Source: Takakia lepidozioides
Taxonomy: Eukaryota > Streptophyta > Takakiopsida > Takakiales > Takakiaceae
Direction of reading: 5' to 3'
DNA: 64,000 nt
NCBI GenBank assembly: GCA_030704615.1
Contig: CM060731.1
Location: 1,178,001 to 1,242,000 of the forward strand
The first letter of the stretch is position 1; each line of letters starts with the position of its first letter. The notes under the pieces were generated by a model that worked only from the letters and a program-made list of their open reading frames with translations, did no database searches and had not been told where the DNA came from. The translations under genes and the position numbers were made by a program. This document shows positions 60,904-64,000 of this stretch, piece after piece.

Positions 60904-61923
60904 TTGTCCGGATCCATAAAAAGAGTCCAAAACCTCCCCCCCTCCTTCAGTGGGTTCAAACCCTCCGCCCTTCTGACCGTAGGGTTAAATTTAGCATCAT
61001 CCCCCAAGGGCCATCAAGTGAGATTTCATGTCTCAGCCCTCCCCACCTGGTTAATGATACTTAATGTGTGCTCCTGGAACATTCAGGGCCTGGGCTCTGA
61101 CCAAGCCTCTCTCAAAAGGCTTAAAATTAAGACCTGGCTAGCTCCCTTTATCCAAAACGACTCTATTATCTTCCTTCAAGAACATAAGCTGGATCCTAGG
61201 AAAATCAATGCCTTAAACGATTATCTTTGGCCTATTAATTCTGCTTACTGGAAACCCACATCTGAAGGAACCAAGGGTGGGACTGCTATCCTCCTCTCTC
61301 CTTCATTGCAACCATTAGTTACCTCTAAAGCTTCTTGGATGCCTAGGATTCATGTTTGTGTCCTCTCTCTCCCCAATAGCTCTAGAACCATAGGACTCCT
61401 GAATATTTACGCCCCTAACTCTTCTATTGATAGAAGTGACTTCTGGACCTTTCTTAACAATAAGATGATAGAGGAAGCCTCGGTAGATAGCTGGATCCTT
61501 GCTGGAGATTTCAATATGATCGAAAACCAGGAGGATAGGCGGGGAAATGGAGAATTCTCACCTAATCTGGCCGAGATGGACTGCTGGCTCTCTTGTGTCC
61601 AGAACCACAATCTAATTGAGGTAGTTCCCCCTTCGCAGCAAAGCTCCAATCTCTCATTCACCTGGTCGAACAATAGATCCTTGGGGGACCTCCGAATGGC
61701 CCGTCTTGACAGAGCATATGTCTCTCTCGATCCGGTGCAATGGTCAAAAAGGGGCCACCAAGACCCTATTCCCCTAGGTTTTGATCACGCCCCCATTTCT
61801 CTCTCAGTTTCCATTCCCTCATCACAGAGGAGGGGCCGAGGCCTATATAAACTCAATAGTCTGATCCTCAAGCTCCCCGCTGTCAAACAAGAGCTCCTCA
61901 GTTCCTACACTAGTATAGATTAA
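60904..61923 (+). pseudogene. LINE ORF2 endonuclease domain, truncated
   Basis: An apurinic-type endonuclease is clear. CSWNIQGLGS is the first metal-binding block, then IIFLQEHKLD, GTAILLS, IGLLNIYAPN, WILAGDFNMIENQEDR, LSFTWSN followed by MARLDRAYVS, and GFDHAPISLSV with the catalytic His. The frame ends with TAA at 61921-61923. Reverse transcriptase does not follow; repeats begin at once. The ATG at 60904 is the first in frame; the conserved domain starts at 61054. Confidence 0.88.
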
Positions 61924-61929
61924 CATTTT

Positions 61930-62540
61930 TATGACTATGGATATCACTGCATTTGCAGTGATAGGTGCTTTTACGTCTACCTCACTCTACAGTGACAAAC
62001 ACGAAGTCAGTTCTACCATGACTACGGAGTGATAAGTGCGAAGTCATGGTCGTCAGTGAGGACGTGGCATGGGATAGTGATGCAGGGTTTGGTGATGTAG
62101 TCATAACAGAAATAACTACACGACTGTAAGTTATAACTACATCACTACAGCATTGCGCCTACATGGAGAGGCTTGTGCGTGACACGTGGGATCCTTGGGA
62201 TTTGACATGTGTGACCATATGGTACAGTGGACTACACGACTACATGACTACATGTCATGACTAACATGATAACTACATTACTACAGAAGTCCGCCTACAT
62301 GGATAGTTGTCTGCGTGACACACGTAATCCCTCTGCTATGACACGTGTCCAAATCGTGGGATGGAATATAGTGATGAAGGCGTAATTTTATGACTACATT
62401 GTGTGACTACACTGATAACTACATAACTACTCAGTACATCGCTGAGGATGATATGTGACACATTTCCTAAATACATGTATGACTATATTACTATGGGTGT
62501 GACTATATCACTACAACACTACAGATGCCACGTGGTCTTG
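61930..62540. repeat. ACTACA-rich degenerate tandem repeats
   Basis: Words ATAACTACATCACTACA and TGACTACATG recur many times in both orientations (GTGATGTAGTCAT near 62090). A larger unit of about 145 bp with ACTACA...GCCTACATGGA...GTGACAC occurs near 62135 and again near 62280. It begins at the truncated end of the LINE. Confidence 0.8.
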
Positions 62541-64000
62541 TTGGAGTATGTGTGAATGACGCGGGTCCAAGGTACTTATGCTCGACGCAACCTTGATACT
62601 GGCCTCTTCCCATAGGTCCATGCTCTCTTTGATATCAACGAAGGCACCCGTAACCTCAACTTCGCTCAATGGAAGCCCATTGCAAGCAGCCTCAAACCTC
62701 CATTCCAAGCTTCGTATTCTTAATCGAACTCTTTTCGCTGGACTTCATTCTTGAAATCATACAAGAATGACATACGAGCAACTTCATGTGAAACTTTCCA
62801 CTCTCACCCACATGATTCCAAGTTGCGTCATGTATCAAACGGGGTCAACTCCCCCGGACGTCAGTCTCGCAATAGCTGCTTCTCAACAAGGGAACATCTC
62901 TTGATAAGCTACACGCTTCCAATTCCTTGGTCTGCGATGGTCACACCTCCTTCACCAATGTTGTAATACCACCCACACCAAGGATAGAGCTTCCACCAAT
63001 CGTTTCCTCGCACTGGCGATGAATGAAGGTTGATGGAGTCCGCCTGCCAAAGGTTGTGTGGGTCTTCGAGTACGTTGAAGCACAAGCAAGAAAACGATCA
63101 AACAACAGTGAGTGCAGCTGTAACCGTCCAGGGCGGGATGACCTGTGTGGAGAGGAGGCAAGGTGTGGATAGACCAAAGCACCTGAGCTCTTTCCGATAT
63201 GGGCGCCACGTGTGACACACCTGCTTTTTGTGCGGAAGCAACGGACCTCAGTTAGATCAGACGTCGGGTGGCCTCACCCATTTGCGTAATCAAATTGAGA
63301 GGCCCCGCAAGTTTTGGGATTCATTAGTCTCGATTCAGCACACGAGCAGATTCACAGTTGGCAGTATTTGGCCGGAGGTATCATTACTCAATTTGGGGAT
63401 GCATTCTGAAGGTTTAGTTTGTTCGATCACACTCTCCTTGCTTCACAATTGACAGTAATTTCCTGGATTAGAATCCAGGCATCAGGAGGCCGGCATGACA
63501 GGGGTGACCAATGCGCCGAGGAAGATAGGATTAGAGAGGACGTTGATGCCTTTGGCAAGAGTGTGGGTCTTGCACAGATGCTTGCAGAAGCTGAAGATGC
63601 AAATTGCGAGGTAGGACTCAGCCCCAAGCGGTGTTTACGGGTATCTGCAATTTAGGATGAAGCTCCAAGGGAACGTCCTATGGAGGCCCCTTTGGATCAT
63701 TTTGTTCATTCTGTTGTTATTTTGGGGCGGAGAGTTTTTCTCGGGGAGATGCAGGTTGAGCTGGAGCGAAGGAATACTTGTTATGACTAGGGTTTCCCGT
63801 AAGAACCACCCTATCTCTTACTTATTTTGGGGAAGTAGAGTATTAGTCCAACATGATGAGAGGAGCGACAGCGAAGATCAGAGACGCAGTGAGACCCCGG
63901 GTCAGTGCGAGCAGACAAATTCAAACAAGCCAGAAATATCGGGCAACTCTCCTCCCTGTGTTGAAGATCCCTCCACTCTGAGGACTCGTCCCACTGCGTT
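62541..64000. other. No gene firmly recognised
   Basis: Several open frames of 60-90 codons occur on both strands without a domain. The plus-strand frame around 63450-63650 (DVDAFGKSVGLAQMLAEAED region) has gene-like composition and could be an exon continuing beyond the window, but nothing identifies it. Confidence 0.35.

Overview
The window is eukaryotic nuclear DNA from a green plant (streptophyte). It holds one host gene with 32 GT-AG-bounded exons, encoding the cohesin-associated protein PDS5 (plus strand, 41670-58826). The joined exons give 4740 bp, an open frame of 1579 codons plus stop. Most of the rest is transposon-derived: two Ty3/gypsy elements, several LINE pieces, a complete CACTA-type element, a CACTA-associated gene, minisatellites and palindrome arrays. 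PLS-type pentatricopeptide (PPR) fragments and a PDS5 with AT-hooks and a Tudor-like domain point to a plant. The species cannot be fixed from sequence; a large-genome non-seed streptophyte (charophyte, lycophyte, fern or bryophyte) fits best.

Layout. 1-720: array of palindromes with core GAAATGCGGYRCCGCATTTC. 1454-6093: degraded minus-strand chromovirus. 7767-9341: minus-strand LINE reverse transcriptase remnant. 9963-16246: minus-strand copy 1 of an unusual gene joining a ParB-like domain to what looks like a beta-class DNA N4/N6 methyltransferase, with GATSRTCGGYRCCGAYCATC palindromes in three introns. 16600 to about 25000: plus-strand Tat/Athila-like gypsy element with a rearranged 3' half. 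25368-29221: plus-strand copy 2 of the ParB-methyltransferase gene, carrying a reversed internal segment. 29440-30780: PPR scrap, LINE tail, microsatellite and foldback. 31067-36269: CACTA element with matching 26-bp terminal inverted repeats and an internal PPR-derived tandem array. 36271-37966: Ptta/En/Spm-like gene. 38240-38926: subterminal repeats and right terminus of a second CACTA family. 39054-40420: minus-strand LINE ORF1-like remnant. 41670-58826: PDS5. 59794-61923: plus-strand LINE ORF1-like and endonuclease regions. 61930-62540: ACTACA-rich repeats. 62541-64000: nothing firmly identified.

The most interesting content is the ParB-methyltransferase family. Two diverged copies lie head to head about 9 kb apart. 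They share exon boundaries and spliceosomal introns, so they are not bacterial contamination. Each carries different disabling changes, so these copies are probably dead members of a larger family. ParB-methyltransferase pairings are known to me from prokaryotic mobile elements; I know of no described plant gene family of this kind. The palindrome families in and near these genes share a central GGYRCC-like core, which may be a functional link or only a property of the repeats.
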